A stretch of 64,000 bases of DNA from DASYQD01 sp036005845 (GTDB lineage: Bacteria > Acidobacteriota > Thermoanaerobaculia > Multivoradales > JAIOJS01): positions 17,391 through 81,390 of the forward strand of contig DASYQD010000035.1 of assembly GCA_036005845.1 (NCBI GenBank), read 5' to 3'. Shown here in pieces: positions 36,408-44,370 of this stretch (position 1 is the first letter of the stretch; each line of letters begins with the position of its first letter). Position numbers and translations under genes: made by a program. The notes under the pieces were generated by a model. It was not told where the DNA came from, did no database searches, and worked only from the letters and a program-made list of their open reading frames with translations.

Positions 36408-37791
36408 ACAGCAGGTAGGCCGGGATCCCGAGCACCAACAGCGCGGTGCCGAGCAACGACTCCACCGGTTTCGCCACCAGCGTGTTGCCGATGAGCAGCA
36501 GGCAGGCGCCGATGAAGAGCAGCGGCACGACCGGGTAGCCCCAGGCGCGGTAGGGCCGCGGCAGCTCGGGCCGGCGCCGGCGCAGCACGAAGACGGCACT
36601 CGCCGTCATCACGTGGAAGAGCACCAGCGAGAAGATCGCATAGGTGTAGAGCTGCTGGTAGCTGCCGGAGAGCGCCAGGATCGTCGTCCACACTCCCTGC
36701 GCCCACAAGCTCACGACCGGCACGTGGTGGCGCGGGTGGACGCGGCCGACGGCGCGGAAAAAGAGGCCGTCGGCGGCCATCGGCTGGTAGATGCGCGAGG
36801 TGTAGAGAAGGCTCGCCGACAGGCAGCCGAAGCTCGACACGAGAACCGCAGCCGTCATCAGCCGTGCCGCCCAAGGGCCGAAGAGCGTGCCCGTGGCGAG
36901 CTCGGCAACGCGCGGCGCGCCGGCGATCGTCGGCACCGGCAAAGCGCGGAAGTAGACGACGTTGAGCAGCAGGTAGAGCACCACCACGATAGCCGTGCCG
37001 GCGATCAACCCGCGCGGCAGGTTGCGCGCCGGGTCCTTGAGCTCGCCGGCGGTGCAGGTGACGCCGTACCAGCCGTCGTAGGTCCACAGCGCGGCGATCA
37101 TCGCCACGCCGAAGGCCGCGAGCAGCGCCGTTCCCGATGGCAGCGCTGCTGACGGAGCCGCCGCGGCCAGCGCATCGCGCACGGGCGGCACCGGCGCGGA
37201 GAGCCCGAAGACGACGAGCCCCACCATCGCCGCGAGCTTGATCGCCGTGAGCACGTTCTGCGCGCCGGCGCCGGCTCGCAAGCCGACGTGGTTGATGGCG
37301 GTGAGGAGCACGATGGCGAGCGCCGCCGCCACCTGCCCGCCGCTCAACGTCCAGGTGAAGCGCCCGAGCGGCACCGCGGCGATCGCGTGCTGCATCGAGA
37401 ACCAGGGCAGGAAACTGCCCAGGTACTCGCCGAAGCCGACGGCAATGGCGGCGTTGCCGCCCGACATGCCGACCAGGAAACCGCTCCAGCCGAAGAGGAA
37501 GCCCCAGAACGGCCCGTACGCTTCCTTCAGGTACTGGTACTGCCCGCCGGCGCGCGGGAACATGACGCCGAGCTCGGCGTAGGTCAGCGCCCCCGCCAGC
37601 GTCAGCAGCCCGCCCGCGAGCCACACCAGCAGGATCAGCCCCGCGCGCGGCAGCACCCTCGCCATGTCGCTGGTGGTGAGGAAGATCCCCGTGCCGACGA
37701 TCGAGCCGATCGTCAGCAGCGTGGCGTCCCAGACGCCGAGGCCGCGGACGAGGTGCGCGTCGTCGCGGGGCTCGAGATCGCCGTTGGTCAA
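36370..37791 (-). CDS. APC-family amino acid permease (LAT-like)
   Basis: A 473-residue, twelve-helix transporter. The first helix has LLTIGSIVGTGIFLTT (the APC substrate-binding GSIVGTGIF motif), and GALTYAELGVMFPRAGGQYQ, then FLFGWSGFLVGMSGGNAA and WTYDGWYGVTCTAGELKDP in the sixth helix region. This pattern fits L-type amino acid exchangers and relatives. The frame opens with a TTG at 37791, one nucleotide from the 3' CCA of tRNA-Arg; no other start precedes the first helix, so the mRNA probably begins by processing of, or initiation inside, the tRNA transcript. The 3' end overlaps polX. Confidence 0.88.
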   Translation of the reverse strand: MTNGDLEPRDDAHLVRGLGVWDATLLTIGSIVGTGIFLTTSDMARVLPRAGLILLVWLAGGLLTLAGALTYAELGVMFPRAGGQYQYLKEAYGPFWGFLFGWSGFLVGMSGGNAAIAVGFGEYLGSFLPWFSMQHAIAAVPLGRFTWTLSGGQVAAALAIVLLTAINHVGLRAGAGAQNVLTAIKLAAMVGLVVFGLSAPVPPVRDALAAAAPSAALPSGTALLAAFGVAMIAALWTYDGWYGVTCTAGELKDPARNLPRGLIAGTAIVVVLYLLLNVVYFRALPVPTIAGAPRVAELATGTLFGPWAARLMTAAVLVSSFGCLSASLLYTSRIYQPMAADGLFFRAVGRVHPRHHVPVVSLWAQGVWTTILALSGSYQQLYTYAIFSLVLFHVMTASAVFVLRRRRPELPRPYRAWGYPVVPLLFIGACLLLIGNTLVAKPVESLLGTALLVLGIPAYLLFRRRAQTSASAS

Positions 37792-37792
37792 G

Positions 37793-37869
37793 TGGTGCGC
37801 CCGGAAGGAGTCGAACCTCCAACCCTCAGATCCGTAGTCTGATGCTCTATCCAGTTGAGCTACGGGCGC
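37793..37869 (-). tRNA. tRNA-Arg (anticodon ACG), CCA encoded
   Basis: On the minus strand the acceptor stem GCGCCCG pairs with CGGGCGC, followed by A and an encoded CCA. The anticodon loop is CTACGGA with anticodon ACG, which after A34-to-I editing reads CGU, CGC and CGA. D and T arms (TAGCTCAACTGGATAGAGCA; GGTTCGACTCC) are normal. The permease start lies 1 nt beyond the CCA. Confidence 0.97.
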
Positions 37870-38008
37870 AGATCCACGAAACGACAGCGAGCCGCCTGCG
37901 GGGGCGCATGGTAGCCGATGGGCGCCGGGCTCGCAACCATGCGCCCGCAGCGAAGCGTTCCCGGCGTGCTAGCCTCCTCGCTCCACCCGCAACGACAGGG
38001 GACGATCG

Positions 38009-38818
38009 ATGAGCCAGGACGTGGTGCAGGAGCCCGCGGCTTCGCCACTCCGTTTCGACCGCGCCGAGTTCGCCGAAGCGAGCGCGGCGACGCGTTGCGC
38101 GCTGTGCGGCGATCCGCTCGCCGGCAGCTACTTCGAGATCAACGGGCACATGGCCTGCCCGCCCTGTCGCGCCAAGATCGGCACGACGATCGGTCGAGGC
38201 TCGCGCGCCGTCCGATTCCTGCGCGCGCTGGCCGGCGGCCTCGGCGGCGCCGTGCTCGGTGCCGGCATCTATTACGCCGTGCTCGCCATCACCAACTACG
38301 AGATCGGGCTCATCGCCATCGTCGTCGGCTTCCTCGTCGGCGGCGCCGTGCGCTGGGGGTGCTACGGCCGCGGCGGCTGGCTCTACCAAGGCCTGGCGAT
38401 GGCGCTCACCTACGTGGCGATCGTCAGCACCTATGTGCCCTTCCTCTTCAAGGCGGCGAACGAGCAGCAGGCGTCGGCCCCGGCGGCGACCGCGGACACG
38501 ACGGCAACGGCCGCCGGGGCGCCGGCTCCGGCAACCGCGAGTTCCGCCTCCGCGGCTCCGGCCAGACCCGCGGTGCCGCGCCACCGCATCAAGACGTTTG
38601 GCGAGTTTGCCGTTGCGATCGTGACGATGATCGGCATCGTGCTCGCCCTGCCGTTCCTCGCCGGCTTTCAGAACTTCATGGGCTGGCTGATCATCGGCTT
38701 CGCGGTCTACCAGGCGTGGAAGATGAACCGCCGCCGCCAGCTCGTCGTCACCGGCCCGTTCCGCTTGGCCGGCGCCGCGGCAGCCGACCTGCCGGCAGCC
38801 GCGCTCGAGCCGGCCTGA
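38009..38818 (+). CDS. Zinc-ribbon membrane protein of unknown function
   Basis: A 269-residue protein with an N-terminal double-cysteine zinc ribbon (TRCALCGDPL and MACPPCRAK, about residues 29-55), two helices (ALAGGLGGAVLGAGIYYAVL and EIGLIAIVVGFLVGGAV), a third near ALTYVAIVSTYVPFLF, a 45-residue Ala/Thr/Pro linker, and two more helices. No catalytic motif is seen. The next gene, 8 bp downstream, encodes another zinc-ribbon membrane protein that is an M50 protease, so the two may act together in membrane-protein quality control or signalling; that is inference. Confidence 0.75.
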   Translation: MSQDVVQEPAASPLRFDRAEFAEASAATRCALCGDPLAGSYFEINGHMACPPCRAKIGTTIGRGSRAVRFLRALAGGLGGAVLGAGIYYAVLAITNYEIGLIAIVVGFLVGGAVRWGCYGRGGWLYQGLAMALTYVAIVSTYVPFLFKAANEQQASAPAATADTTATAAGAPAPATASSASAAPARPAVPRHRIKTFGEFAVAIVTMIGIVLALPFLAGFQNFMGWLIIGFAVYQAWKMNRRRQLVVTGPFRLAGAAAADLPAAALEPA

Positions 38819-38826
38819 CCAATCCC

Positions 38827-39834
38827 ATGTACTGCGCCGGCTGCGGCAGCGAGCTGGCGCCCAGCCTGCGGGCCTGCCCCGTCTGCCATCGCCTGGTTCA
38901 CCAGGCGGCATTGGAGGATCTCGCCGCCGCCGCCGACCGCGCGCGCCGGGCCGGCGACGCTTCGGCCGAGCTTCTCTCGTGGCGCTCGGCGAGCGAGCTG
39001 CTCCCGGCCGGCAGCCGCCAGCTCGCGCAGCTGAGCGGACGCATCGAGGAGCTCAGCCGGCAGGTCGCGACTCCCGCCGAAGCGAAGAAGCGGGCGAACC
39101 TCGGCGGCGCCGGCAAGACGGGCCTCGCCGCCACGATCGGTGCCGTGCTCTGGAAGCTCAAGCTGGTGCTGCTGGCGCTGCTCGGCAAGGCCAAGCTGCT
39201 GCTGCTCGGCCTCTCCAAGGCCGGCACGCTGCTCACCATGCTGCTCTCCTTCGGCGCCTACTGGGCGCTTTGGGGGTGGAAGTTCGCCGCCGGCCTGGTG
39301 CTGTCGATCTACGTCCACGAGATGGGTCACGTGGCGGCGCTGCGGCGCTTCGGCATCCCCGCCACGGCGCCGATGTTCATTCCGGGGTTAGGGGCGTTCG
39401 TGCGGCTCAAGCAGCGGCCGGCGAGCCCGGTCGAGGACGCGCGCGTCGGTCTCGCCGGCCCGATCTGGGGCCTCGGCGCGGCTTTGGCGGCGTGGGGAGT
39501 GGGCGCCGCGACGGGCGCGCCGGCGTGGATGGCGATCGCCCGCGCCGGCGCCTGGATCAACCTCTTCAACCTGCTGCCGATCGCGCCGCTCGATGGCGGC
39601 CGCGGCTTCCACGCGCTGTCGCGGCCGCAGCGCTGGCTGGCGGCGGCCGCGCTCGCTGCCGCGTGGTGGATCAGCCGCGACGGGCTGGTGATCCTCCTCG
39701 GCCTCGTCGCGATCGGACAGGCGATGGCGGGCAAAACGGTGCCGCAGGGCGACCGGCGGACGCTCTTCGAGTACGCCGGCCTGGTGCTCGCGTTCGCCGC
39801 CTTGACGAAGTTGCCGGTGCCGGTGCCGCCGTAG
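38827..39834 (+). CDS. Site-2 protease (M50) family intramembrane metalloprotease with zinc ribbon
   Basis: A 335-residue protein. The N-terminus (MYCAGCGSELAPSLRACPVC) is a zinc ribbon followed by a helical linker. The membrane core has the zinc motif VHEMGH (H164, E165, H168) and the second site NLLPIAPLDGGRGF with Asp256, typical of M50 rhomboid-unrelated site-2 proteases. Such enzymes cleave within the membrane to release regulators or clear signal peptides. The gene follows the other zinc-ribbon gene by 8 bp. No PDZ domain is present. Confidence 0.88.
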   Translation: MYCAGCGSELAPSLRACPVCHRLVHQAALEDLAAAADRARRAGDASAELLSWRSASELLPAGSRQLAQLSGRIEELSRQVATPAEAKKRANLGGAGKTGLAATIGAVLWKLKLVLLALLGKAKLLLLGLSKAGTLLTMLLSFGAYWALWGWKFAAGLVLSIYVHEMGHVAALRRFGIPATAPMFIPGLGAFVRLKQRPASPVEDARVGLAGPIWGLGAALAAWGVGAATGAPAWMAIARAGAWINLFNLLPIAPLDGGRGFHALSRPQRWLAAAALAAAWWISRDGLVILLGLVAIGQAMAGKTVPQGDRRTLFEYAGLVLAFAALTKLPVPVPP

Positions 39835-39850
39835 CGGCGGCGCCGCGCGG

Positions 39851-40666
39851 CTACTCGATCAAGCCGGAGAGCGGCGAGCTCGCGGTGGCGTAGAGCTTGG
39901 GTGCGATGCGGCCGGCATTGGCGGCCAGCCAGCCGGCCTCGACCGCCAGCTTCATCGCCCGCGCCATGCGCACCGGGTCGGCGGCGCCGGCGATGCCGGT
40001 GTTCATCAGCACGCCCGAGGCGCCGAGCTCCATCGCCACCGCGGCGTCCGACGCCGTGCCGACGCCGGCGTCGACGATCACCGGCACTGTCGCCTGCTCG
40101 ACGATGATGCGCAGGTTGGCGCGGTTGCGGATGCCCATGCCGGAGCCGATGGGCGCGCCGAGCGGCATCACCGCCGCGGCGCCGAGATCCGCGAGCTTCT
40201 TGCACACCACCGGGTCGTCATTCGTGTAGGGCAGCACGACGAAGCCTTCCTTGACCAGCACCTCGGTGGCCCGCAGCAGCTCGGCGTTGTCGGGGAAGAG
40301 CGTCTGCTGGTCGCCGATCACCTCGAGCTTCACCCAGTCCCAGCCGCCGAGCTCGCGGCCGAGGCGCGCGGTGCGGATGGCCTCCTCGGCGGTGTAGCAG
40401 CCGGCGGTGTTGGGGAGCAGCAGGTAGCGCGACTGGTCGATCGCCTCGACGAGGTCGGCCTTTCCGTTGGGATCAAAGCTGACGCGGCGTAGCGCGACGG
40501 TCACCATCTCGGTGCCGGAGGCGTCGAGCGCCGCCTGCATGGTGGCGAGGTCGGTGTACTTGCCGGTGCCGAGGATGAGGCGCGAGCGGAAGGTGCGGCC
40601 GCCGAGCTGCAGCGGTTGGAGGTCGGCGGTGGTGCGGGTCGTGTCGAGCTCAGCGGTGGTGGTCAT
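39851..40666 (-). CDS. thiG: Thiazole synthase
   Basis: The 271-residue TIM-barrel protein builds the thiazole phosphate of thiamine from deoxyxylulose phosphate, dehydroglycine and ThiS-thiocarboxylate. Motifs: FRSRLILGTGKYTDLATM, LLPNTAGCYTAEEAIRTARL, DWVKLEVIGD with the Schiff-base lysine, VMPLGAPIGSGMGI, and VIVDAGVGTASDAAVAMELG. Length is usual. It stands alone: no ThiS, ThiO/H, ThiE or ThiF gene is next to it and no ThiS domain is fused. The ATG at 40666 is chosen; a TACGAT hexamer ends 7 nt upstream. Confidence 0.95.
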   Translation of the reverse strand: MTTTAELDTTRTTADLQPLQLGGRTFRSRLILGTGKYTDLATMQAALDASGTEMVTVALRRVSFDPNGKADLVEAIDQSRYLLLPNTAGCYTAEEAIRTARLGRELGGWDWVKLEVIGDQQTLFPDNAELLRATEVLVKEGFVVLPYTNDDPVVCKKLADLGAAAVMPLGAPIGSGMGIRNRANLRIIVEQATVPVIVDAGVGTASDAAVAMELGASGVLMNTGIAGAADPVRMARAMKLAVEAGWLAANAGRIAPKLYATASSPLSGLIE

Positions 40667-40673
40667 CGCCACA

Positions 40674-40679
40674 ATCGTA
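40674..40679 (-). promoter_or_regulatory. -10-like hexamer TACGAT of thiG
   Basis: On the minus strand TACGAT ends 7 nt before the thiG ATG, in the leaderless geometry seen elsewhere here. No TPP riboswitch is possible in such a short space. Confidence 0.35.
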
Positions 40680-40717
40680 GCCCGCCGCGCCTTCAGCCCT
40701 GCTTCCCGCGCCCGGCG

Positions 40718-41851
40718 CTACCTGCCGCCGTACGAGATGCGATACACCGCGCCGCGCGCGTCGTCGGAGACGAGCAGCGCGCCGTCGGGCATCTCCAGCA
40801 CGTCGACCGGCCGGCCCCACTCGCCGCCGTCCTGCAGCCAGCCTTCGGCGAAGACGCGGTAACGGCTCGTCCGCTCGCCGTCGACGTCCACCACGGAGAT
40901 GCGGTAGCCGATCTTGTGCGTGCGGTTCCACGAGCCGTGCTCGGCGATGAAGATCGCGCCGCGGTACTCCGCCGGAAACATCGTGCCGCGATAAAACCGC
41001 ATCCCCAGCGCCGCCACGTGCGGGCCGAGCTTCGCGGCGGGCGCCGTGTAGTCGCTGCAGCGGTGACCCTGGCCCTCATCGGGGTCGGGGATGTCGCCGC
41101 CCTGGCAGTAAGGAAAGCCGAAGTGCATGCCGGCCCTCGGCGCGCGGTTGAGCTCGTCGGGCGGCCGGTCGTCGCCCAGCCAGTCGCGGCCGTTGTCGGT
41201 GAACCAGAGGGCGCCGCCCTGCGGCTGCCAGTCGAAGCCGACGCTGTTGCGCACGCCGCGCGCCCACACCTCGAGGCGACTGCCGTCGGGCGCGATGCGC
41301 GAGACGGTGCCGAACGGATCGGCGTTCGTGCAGACGTTGCACGGCGCGCCGATGCCGATCCACAGCCAGCCGTCGGGGCCGAAGCGGGCGTAGCGCCACT
41401 GGTGGCCGCTCTGCTTGGGCAGGCCGCTGAAGAAGACCTTCGGCGCCGGCTGCTTCTTGCCGAAGTACGACTCGACGTCGTCGTAGCGCAGCACGCGCGT
41501 CACCTCGGCGACGTAGAGGTCGCCGTCCTTCCAGGCGACGCCGTTGGGCTCGTCGAGGCCGCGCGCGATCGTCTGCACCGCCTCGGGCTTGCCGTCGTGG
41601 TCCTGGTCGGGGATGGCGTAGACCTCGCCGTCGCGCGTGCCGACGAAGACGGTGCCGGTGGGCGCCAGCACCAGCGAGCGGGCGCCGGAGACGCCGTCGG
41701 CGTAGACCGCGATGCGGAAGCCGGCCGGCAGCTTGATGCGGTCGACGCCCGCGCCGCCGCCGATGGCGGCGATGCCGAGGCCGCGGCCGCAGCTCAGCGC
41801 CAGGAGCGCCAGCAGCGCGATGCGGGCGGCGCGGCGGTGCCGGCTGTCCAC
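40718..41851 (-). CDS. PQQ-dependent sugar dehydrogenase-like lipoprotein (GSDH fold)
   Basis: From the GTG at 41851 the protein has 377 residues: a signal with a lipobox (ALLALLALSC), then a six-bladed propeller. Recognisable pieces of the glucose/sorbosone dehydrogenase family are IKLPAGFRIAVYADGVSGAR, GLDEPNGVAWKDGDLYVAEV, WLWIGIGAPCN, RNSVGFDWQPQGGALWFTDN, and IFIAEHGSWNR. It would oxidise a sugar or alcohol in the periplasm, if PQQ is supplied. The start is set by a TACAAT hexamer 6 nt upstream; the ATG at 41887 would put a stretch without signal character ahead. Confidence 0.85.
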   Translation of the reverse strand: MDSRHRRAARIALLALLALSCGRGLGIAAIGGGAGVDRIKLPAGFRIAVYADGVSGARSLVLAPTGTVFVGTRDGEVYAIPDQDHDGKPEAVQTIARGLDEPNGVAWKDGDLYVAEVTRVLRYDDVESYFGKKQPAPKVFFSGLPKQSGHQWRYARFGPDGWLWIGIGAPCNVCTNADPFGTVSRIAPDGSRLEVWARGVRNSVGFDWQPQGGALWFTDNGRDWLGDDRPPDELNRAPRAGMHFGFPYCQGGDIPDPDEGQGHRCSDYTAPAAKLGPHVAALGMRFYRGTMFPAEYRGAIFIAEHGSWNRTHKIGYRISVVDVDGERTSRYRVFAEGWLQDGGEWGRPVDVLEMPDGALLVSDDARGAVYRISYGGR

Positions 41852-41857
41852 GCGTCG

Positions 41858-41863
41858 ATTGTA
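41858..41863 (-). promoter_or_regulatory. -10 box TACAAT of the sugar dehydrogenase gene
   Basis: TACAAT on the minus strand ends 6 nt before GTG 41851, with no ribosome binding site in between. This supports a leaderless mRNA beginning with GTG. Confidence 0.45.
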
Positions 41864-41899
41864 GCCAGCGGAGGCAACCCGCGGCATGCGCTGTGCGCG

Positions 41900-42724
41900 C
41901 TACGCCAGCAGGATCAGCAGCACGCCGGCGACGAGCAGCAGCAGCGCGGACACTTTCTTCCAGCCGACCGCCTCGCCGAAGAAGACACCGCCGATGAGCA
42001 GCGCCATGACGTTGCCGACGGCGCGCTTGACCGCCTCGACGACGCCGACGAGCGCGACGCGAATGACGAGTAGCTGGAGGACGAGCGCCACCGCCGAGAC
42101 GGCGACCGCGACGGCGAGCAACGGCAGCACGCGGCCACGCATCCCCGCGGCGAGCTCACCGGCGCGGCCGCGCACAGCCATCACCAGCAGCGTGCCGGCG
42201 GCGATGCCGGCGCAGAGCACGAGAGCGTGCCGCGCCGGCCCCACTGCCTCGACGCCCAGCTTGTCGAGCGGCAGCGTCATGCCCCAGCAGACGGCGACGA
42301 GCAGCATCAGCCGCGCGCCCGGCTCGCGGCGCAGCGCCCGCCACCAAGCGGCGAGGGAACCGCCTTCCGCCGCGGCGCCGCCGAGGACCAGCGCGCCGAC
42401 GACGACGAGCGCGATGCCCGCGAGCTGCACCGGCTTCGGCCACTCGCCCAGGAGCGGCCGCGCAAAGGTGGCGACGAACGCCGGCGTCAGCGACAGCAGC
42501 GGCACTGACACGGAGAGCGGCGAGCGCAGCAACGCGGCGACGTAGGCGCTGTTGGCGACGATGTTGAGGGTGATCGAGCCCAAGGCAACGAGCGTGTAGC
42601 GCCCAGTGATCGGCCCCGACGCCGACGCCGCGCCCCACAACGCCAGCACCGGCACCTGGCCGAGCGCGAGGTAGAAGACGACCGCCAGCGGCGACAGGTG
42701 CGGCGCCAGCAGCTTGCGCAGCAC
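41900..42724 (-). CDS. EamA-type drug/metabolite exporter, start uncertain
   Basis: From GTG 42724 the protein has 274 residues and about nine membrane helices, with the two EamA halves visible (LTPAFVATFARPLLGEWPKP and MALLIGGVFFGEAVGWKKVS). The open frame goes on upstream and encodes what looks like the missing first helix (AIGTTALLLIAGTALGWSAL), but no ATG, GTG or TTG exists before an in-frame TGA about 130 nt upstream. A TCTAAT hexamer (42797-42792) lies 7 nt before an in-frame ATC at 42784. So either initiation is non-canonical at ATC 42784 (295 codons in all) or the gene has lost its start and makes a nine-helix form. The substrate is unknown. Confidence 0.8.
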   Translation of the reverse strand: MLRKLLAPHLSPLAVVFYLALGQVPVLALWGAASASGPITGRYTLVALGSITLNIVANSAYVAALLRSPLSVSVPLLSLTPAFVATFARPLLGEWPKPVQLAGIALVVVGALVLGGAAAEGGSLAAWWRALRREPGARLMLLVAVCWGMTLPLDKLGVEAVGPARHALVLCAGIAAGTLLVMAVRGRAGELAAGMRGRVLPLLAVAVAVSAVALVLQLLVIRVALVGVVEAVKRAVGNVMALLIGGVFFGEAVGWKKVSALLLLVAGVLLILLA

Positions 42725-42878
42725 GTCGAGCGCCGACCAGCCGAGGGCGGTGCCGGCGATGAGGAGGAGGGCGGTGGTGCCGATGGCGGCGATTAGAACC
42801 CTGCGAGCCGAGGCGACGCAATGTGCTGGCGGTGGCGTGCCGGCGGTGGCGCCTCAACGGGGATGCCTTGGAGTCCCG

Positions 42879-42955
42879 GTCATCCGAGGCCGCGTAGCGG
42901 CCGTGGCGATCTCGATCATCGAGATTGCTTCGTCGCTACGCTCCTCGCAATGACG
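42879..42955. repeat. Dispersed palindromic repeat, copy 2
   Basis: Two head-to-head arms. The left arm (from GTCATCCGAGG to GGCGATCTCGATC) is degenerate in its centre; the right arm reads GAGATTGCTTCGTCGCTACG then CTCCTCGCAATGACG. It lies between panD and the EamA gene, just 17 bp past the panD stop. Confidence 0.8.
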
Positions 42956-42972
42956 TCGGCGCGCCGGCTCAG

Positions 42973-43353
42973 CTATGCCGGCAGCAGCGCCTCGATGGGC
43001 GGCGCGGGCACGGCGCGGTTCGTCTCGTCGACGAACACCACCTGGGGACGGTGAGTCCGCGCCTCCGCTTCGTCGTAGGCGGCGTAGCTCGCCAGGATCA
43101 CCAGGTCGCCGCGCCGCGCCTTGTGCGCGGCGGCGCCGTTGACCACCACCTCGCCGCGACCCGGCGACCCCGGGATGACGTAGGTGGCGAAGCGCTCGCC
43201 GTTGGTGACGTTGTAGATCTCCACCCGCTCGTGCGTCAGGAGGTCGGCGGCGGCCATGAGCAGCGGGTCGACCTTGACCGACCCCTGGTAGTGGAGATCG
43301 GCGTCGGTGACGGTGGCGCGGTGGATCTTCGACTTGAGCAGCGTGCGTTGCAT
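42973..43353 (-). CDS. panD: Aspartate 1-decarboxylase
   Basis: The 126-residue proenzyme cleaves itself between Gly24 and Ser25 (LHYQGSVKVD) to form the pyruvoyl group that decarboxylates aspartate to beta-alanine. Other motifs: MQRTLLKSKIHRATVT, the ERVEIYNVTNGERFATYVI strand pair, VVNGAAAHKARRGDLVIL. Length is standard. It is the last gene of a panB-panC-panD run on the minus strand, 28 bp after panC. Confidence 0.96.
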   Translation of the reverse strand: MQRTLLKSKIHRATVTDADLHYQGSVKVDPLLMAAADLLTHERVEIYNVTNGERFATYVIPGSPGRGEVVVNGAAAHKARRGDLVILASYAAYDEAEARTHRPQVVFVDETNRAVPAPPIEALLPA

Positions 43354-43381
43354 GGCGTTCCTCGGTATGGCTGGAGAGCGT

Positions 43382-44278
43382 TCAGGTGGTCAGCAGCGGC
43401 GAGTGCGGAATCGGCGAGCTGACGCCCGCGGACGTCACCCGCAATCGCAGGTTGTCGATCAGGCGCGTGCCGCCGAGGCGAACGGCGATCGGCAGCACGA
43501 CGGTTCCGCTCAGGGTCTCGAGCGGCTGGAAGGTGTCGGCGTCGACGGCGGCGACGTAGTCGATCGTCACCCGCGGCTCCGCGGCGAGCGTGGCGCGCAG
43601 GCGCTCGCACACCGCGGCCGCGCGCCGTTCGCCGCCGGCGATCAGCGACTCCGCGTCGCCCAGCGCGCGGTGGAGCACGGCAGCGGCGCGGCGCTGCTCG
43701 GCGTCGAGGTAGGCGTTGCGCGACGACATCGCCAGCCCGTCGGCCTCCCGAACCGTCGGGCCGGCGACGATCTCGACCGGCAGGTGCAGGTCGCGCACGA
43801 GTTGGCGCACGACGGCGAGTTGCTGCGCGTCCTTCTCGCCGAAGACGGCGAGGTCGGGGTGCACGAGGTGGAAGAGCTGCATCACCACCGTGGCGACGCC
43901 GCGGAAGTGCCCGGGCCGCAGGTCGCTCTCGAGCCCGCGCGCGGCGCCGCCCGGCTCGACGAAGGTGGCGAAGCCCGGTGGATAGATCGTCTCGACGGCG
44001 GGAAGGAACAACAAGTGGCAGCCGGCCTCGGCGAGGAGTGCCGCGTCGCGCTCGGGCGTGCGCGGGTAGCGCGCCAGGTCCTCGTGCGGCCCGAACTGCG
44101 TCGGGTTGACGAACACCGAGGCGACGACGCGGTCGGCGCGCTCACGCGCGATACGCACCAGCGACAGGTGCCCGGCGTGCAGCGCGCCCATCGTCGGCAC
44201 GAAGCCGACGAGCGCGCCCTCGCGGCGCCAGTTGGCGACGATACGGCGAAGACGGGTGATATCGCTGATCGATTCCAT
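43382..44278 (-). CDS. panC: Pantothenate synthetase
   Basis: The 298-residue enzyme joins pantoate and beta-alanine with ATP. The start region reads LVGFVPTMGALHAGHLSLVR, the HxGH nucleotide motif; then VFVNPTQFGPHEDLARYPRT, FGEKDAQQLAVVRQLVRDL, and the AMSSRNAYL loop (KMSKS-like). The C-terminus has an extra 10-15 residues (VSSPIPHSPLLTT). It lies between panB and panD; a palindromic repeat occupies the 92-bp gap to panB. Confidence 0.96.
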   Translation of the reverse strand: MESISDITRLRRIVANWRREGALVGFVPTMGALHAGHLSLVRIARERADRVVASVFVNPTQFGPHEDLARYPRTPERDAALLAEAGCHLLFLPAVETIYPPGFATFVEPGGAARGLESDLRPGHFRGVATVVMQLFHLVHPDLAVFGEKDAQQLAVVRQLVRDLHLPVEIVAGPTVREADGLAMSSRNAYLDAEQRRAAAVLHRALGDAESLIAGGERRAAAVCERLRATLAAEPRVTIDYVAAVDADTFQPLETLSGTVVLPIAVRLGGTRLIDNLRLRVTSAGVSSPIPHSPLLTT

Positions 44279-44287
44279 GGCCGCTCT

Positions 44288-44363
44288 CGTCATCGCGAGG
44301 ACCGCAGGTCCGTGGCGATCTCGATGTCGAGGTTGCTTCGTCGCTTCGCTCCTCGCAACGACG
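44288..44363. repeat. Dispersed palindromic repeat, copy 3
   Basis: The best preserved two-arm copy: GTCATCGCGAGGACCGCAGG then TCCGTGGCGATCTCGATG on the left, and GAGGTTGCTTCGTCGCTTCG then CTCCTCGCAACGACG on the right. It fills the panB-panC gap and would fold in the pan mRNA, possibly protecting the upstream segment or lowering expression downstream. Confidence 0.8.
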
Positions 44364-44370
44364 ATTGTGG

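Noticed and set aside
34581..36599. Extension of the SxtJ-like frame upstream to 36599
   Set aside because: It runs antisense through polX with no protein character; the ATG at 34580 is the sensible start.
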